Assembly: GCA_002688965.1 (NCBI GenBank)
Contig: NZEE01000094.1
Location: 1-9,144 of the forward strand
Origin: an archaeon
Lineage (GTDB): Archaea > Aenigmatarchaeota > Aenigmatarchaeia > GW2011-AR5 > GCA-2688965
Reading direction: 5' to 3'
Length of the DNA: 9,144 nucleotides
Shown: positions 7,225 to 9,144 of the stretch, piece after piece
Layout: each line of letters begins with the position of its first letter
Numbering within the stretch: the first letter of the stretch is position 1
Made by a program: the position numbers and the translations under genes
The notes under the pieces: generated by a model
Databases searched by the model: none
What the model was told of the DNA's origin: nothing
What the model saw: the letters and a program-made list of their open reading frames with translations, nothing else

Positions 7225-8405
7225 TAGAACTGAAGAACTATTCTTAATGTATCGGTATTACTATCAGAAATTCTATTAATCTGTGTTCGATGATCCATAT
7301 ATAAAAGTTTACCACTATATTTCAACAAACCAGCAGTTAAATAGGCACTTCCACTTGCCCTTGTACCAGACAAAATAGACGTACTAGATGCTAAAATATC
7401 ATCTTGCGAACTAGTAGAAATAATCGGATCTAATATCAATCCAACTTTAGCATAACTTGCAACTGAACCAACTGCAATATCATTATCTGTTATTCTGGCA
7501 GTCACCATTAAATCTTTTGCACCCAATTCTTGCTCGGCATCAAAACCATGTCCGCCAATTGGGCCTATTACAGATGTCAAATTAGACGGAGAAGTAACTG
7601 TTGCATCTCTATATCCTGTTCCTTCACTCTGACCAGTAGATTTTGTATCTACATACCTTTTAGTTGTTGCGCCCACTCGAGCAATTTTTCCTACAAATCC
7701 ACTACCAGTATTTGATGTAACTGTAACATTTGCATCTATTGTATAAGAATCGAAATTAGAAGCATGTGTAATGACATCAATTGCACCATCAACGGCATCC
7801 ATCTGAACATTCCATTGTCTTAAATTTATATCATCACTTGGTTTAGTTGTCAATGTTTGTACTGGCAACCATTTGAAATTATTATCTGTAGTAAAAAATA
7901 CGCTTGTATCTGCAAAAGTATACATATATTTCCAAAAATGACCATCACTTGCTGCATTTCTTATCAATGATGACGTAGTTGTAGTTGGTTTAGCAGATAC
8001 TGCTCCACCCGAATTGTTAAAAAGGCACTTGTATACGTCAATATCATCACCACTGTTGTCACTATCTGGATCGACATATGCGACAAATGGATTCGATGGT
8101 GATGTAAATAAATCAACAGTATGATCATATTGTCCAAATCCTTGTGATACATCCCATTCAGCAATTGCTGTTCCTGTTCCATGCGGTACAACCATTGATA
8201 TATCAGATGAAGTAATTCTCTTAAATCCTGTTGCATCATCCCAAAAAGTTTTCATATCAGAAAACCCCGTAAAGGTTGGAGTAGATTCTGAACCACCAGT
8301 TGTTTTGCCAATGACAGCATATATTCTATGAGTATTTCCCTTCACCAATTCCATGAATCGTTTTGCCAATATATGCGAGTATTTTCTTGTTGTGATTTCT
8401 CCCAT
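7224..8405 (-). CDS. 8: T4 gp8-like baseplate wedge protein
   Basis: This 393-residue protein resembles T4 gp8, a wedge subunit that joins gp7 and other proteins in the outer baseplate. Against T4 gp8 as remembered, three landmarks match in order: VYKCLFN (124-130) to VYRCLDV; DGHFWKYMYTF (154-164) to DGYVWEYLFEI; and the C-terminal KYSGKLLYMDHR (362-373), with a final I-V-L-Q-F, to HSGEMIYMENR and a final I-L-F-T-F. The N-terminus has R-K-Y-S-H with K-R-F-M-E-L, like the start of the family. It is about 60 residues longer than T4 gp8 (334). Much of the excess falls between 215 and 300, where TSNTGSGFVGKI, E-G-T-G-Y-R-D-A and IGGHGFDAEQELGA recall modules seen in marine phage fibres. The ATG lies seven bases after AAGGA, and the stop meets the next gene's ribosome site. 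Its position between a gp7 candidate and a giant fibre-like gene fits the T4 order 7-8-9. The family call is strong for an assignment made by eye. Confidence 0.82.
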   Translation of the reverse strand: MGEITTRKYSHILAKRFMELVKGNTHRIYAVIGKTTGGSESTPTFTGFSDMKTFWDDATGFKRITSSDISMVVPHGTGTAIAEWDVSQGFGQYDHTVDLFTSPSNPFVAYVDPDSDNSGDDIDVYKCLFNNSGGAVSAKPTTTTSSLIRNAASDGHFWKYMYTFADTSVFFTTDNNFKWLPVQTLTTKPSDDINLRQWNVQMDAVDGAIDVITHASNFDSYTIDANVTVTSNTGSGFVGKIARVGATTKRYVDTKSTGQSEGTGYRDATVTSPSNLTSVIGPIGGHGFDAEQELGAKDLMVTARITDNDIAVGSVASYAKVGLILDPIISTSSQDDILASSTSILSGTRASGSAYLTAGLLKYSGKLLYMDHRTQINRISDSNTDTLRIVLQF

Positions 8406-8412
8406 TATTTTA

Positions 8413-8417
8413 TCCTT
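8413..8417 (-). promoter_or_regulatory. Ribosome binding site of the gp8-like gene
   Basis: The minus strand reads AAGGA, seven bases before the ATG at 8403-8405. Its first two bases are the last two of the TAA stop of the upstream gene (8416-8418). It fixes the start of the gp8-like protein and shows tight coupling of the two genes. Confidence 0.75.
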
Positions 8418-9144
8418 ATGCGTTTGCGTTTACTACTGTAGTTGAAGTCGTTGTTGTAGATGTTTCTGTAGTATCAATTAAATAATCGGCAAAAACTTTC
8501 ATCCCTGCTGGATGTGCAAATTTTTTCAACTGTTCTTTCCACAACTCTGGCGGTTCAGATGCACTAACCACATAAGACCACCAAGTATGATAATCTGCAT
8601 CCGTAATAGCAAGTTCACCCTGACTTGGATTTGATTTGAATAAGGTATCTTCACCTTTATATGTTATCTCTGCACCATAAGTAACTGTTGCTGTTGCCCT
8701 AATATCACTTGTAGACGTAGACGTATTCCTAAACGAAACCGTAGATGTCGAACCTGCCAGACCATACCTAACTATTTCAATTTCTGCTATTCCACCAATA
8801 TCCGAACCATATGGTTCTAAACTATCAGTTGCTGAATTGGTTATATACAATTTTGGCAATGACATATAACCAACGCCTGGTGATATGATTTTTGATTTGG
8901 GTGCTGTAGTTGATTCAGCAGTTGCCGTAACTTCGCAAACTCTAACAATCTGATCTGCTCTCATGCGAATATCTTCATTCTTTGTGCTAGTATCGAGATC
9001 ATAGTAATATATTTCTTCAGAAGAATATTCCCCACCCTTGACCTGATCTGTTCTGAAAACACCGACAATATTATCTATCCAGTATTTAGTTTCACCAAAT
9101 ACAGTATCTTTAAATCTTAAAACAGCAGTCGCACCACTTTCTGC
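8416..9144 (-). CDS. C-terminal part of a baseplate/structural protein (gp7-like wedge candidate)
   Basis: The minus-strand frame is open from the right edge to the TAA at 8416-8418, giving 242 residues with no stop. The Met codon at 8962-8964 (M-R-A-D-Q) is probably internal: no Shine-Dalgarno precedes it, and the 60 codons before it read as normal protein, with FGETKYWIDNIVGVFRTDQ and E-E-I-Y-Y-Y-D-L-D. The visible part includes SPGVGYMSLPKLYIT, a Gly-x-Gly-Tyr motif like those in the next two genes, then WWSYVVSASEPPELWKEQLK followed by KFAHPAGMKVFADYLI. The K-F-x-H-P-A-G-x-K-x-F phrase is recalled from the ends of phage baseplate proteins. The last 18 residues are mostly Thr, Ser and Val. 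Lying just upstream of a gp8-like gene, it occupies the place of T4 gene 7 (1,032 residues in T4). The gp7 call rests on gene order and weak motif memory. Another wedge or fibre protein is possible. Confidence 0.6.
   Translation of the reverse strand, partial: AESGATAVLRFKDTVFGETKYWIDNIVGVFRTDQVKGGEYSSEEIYYYDLDTSTKNEDIRMRADQIVRVCEVTATAESTTAPKSKIISPGVGYMSLPKLYITNSATDSLEPYGSDIGGIAEIEIVRYGLAGSTSTVSFRNTSTSTSDIRATATVTYGAEITYKGEDTLFKSNPSQGELAITDADYHTWWSYVVSASEPPELWKEQLKKFAHPAGMKVFADYLIDTTETSTTTTSTTVVNANA

Noticed and set aside
7820..7835. T4-type late-promoter-like TATAAAT on the minus strand inside the gp8-like gene
   Set aside because: The core is imperfect, lies deep inside a coding region, and such strings are expected by chance in DNA this rich in A and T.
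7964..8239. Minus-strand 91-codon open frame inside the gp8-like gene
   Set aside because: It overlaps the gp8-like frame, which has clear family motifs in the same stretch (D-G-H-F-W-K-Y and neighbours). The alternative translation, rich in His, Gln and Leu, looks like a frame-shifted shadow.
1..9144. CRISPR arrays, tRNA genes, insertion sequences, attachment sites and toxin-antitoxin pairs
   Set aside because: No regularly spaced direct repeats, cloverleaf-like segments, terminal inverted repeats or transposase motifs were found. The window is almost entirely filled by five minus-strand genes.

Overview
The window reads as part of the virion (baseplate and tail-fibre) operon of an AT-rich T4-like myovirus, of the kind that infects marine picocyanobacteria or SAR11-type bacteria. 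The evidence is a recognisable T4 gp8-type baseplate wedge protein, a very large DUF4815-type structural protein whose N-terminal signatures are typical of marine T4-like phages, and the start of a tail fibre with an N-terminal domain like that of the phage major tropism determinant (Mtd_N-like). The host cannot be fixed from the sequence. No RNA genes, CRISPR arrays, transposons or integrases were seen.

All genes lie on the minus strand, so transcription runs from high to low coordinates. In that order they are: (1) the C-terminal 242 residues of a structural protein running off the right edge (8416-9144), by position and weak similarity a candidate gp7-like wedge protein; (2) a gp8-like baseplate wedge protein (7224-8405); (3) a 2,090-residue DUF4815-type protein (939-7211) filling about two thirds of the window; (4) a compact GalE-like NAD-dependent sugar epimerase/dehydratase (125-919); (5) the first 37 residues of a tail-fibre or tropism-determinant-like protein leaving the left edge (1-113). 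The four gaps between genes are 10-19 bases. Each holds a Shine-Dalgarno sequence, and in three of them the upstream stop codon runs into it. There is no room for internal promoters or terminators, so this looks like one late polycistronic unit. No stretch longer than 19 bases lacks a gene.

The first three genes probably build the outer baseplate wedge and the structure that carries the fibres. In T4, genes 9 to 12 follow gene 8. Here that place is taken by the giant DUF4815-type protein, which may do the joining and fibre-anchoring job (inference). The sugar-nucleotide enzyme sits between the giant protein and a probable fibre gene, which is the most unusual part of the window. It may serve glycan changes tied to host recognition, but its substrate cannot be read from the sequence. 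No wholly new system could be demonstrated. The leads most worth following are this epimerase and the repeat-built C-terminal third of the giant protein.
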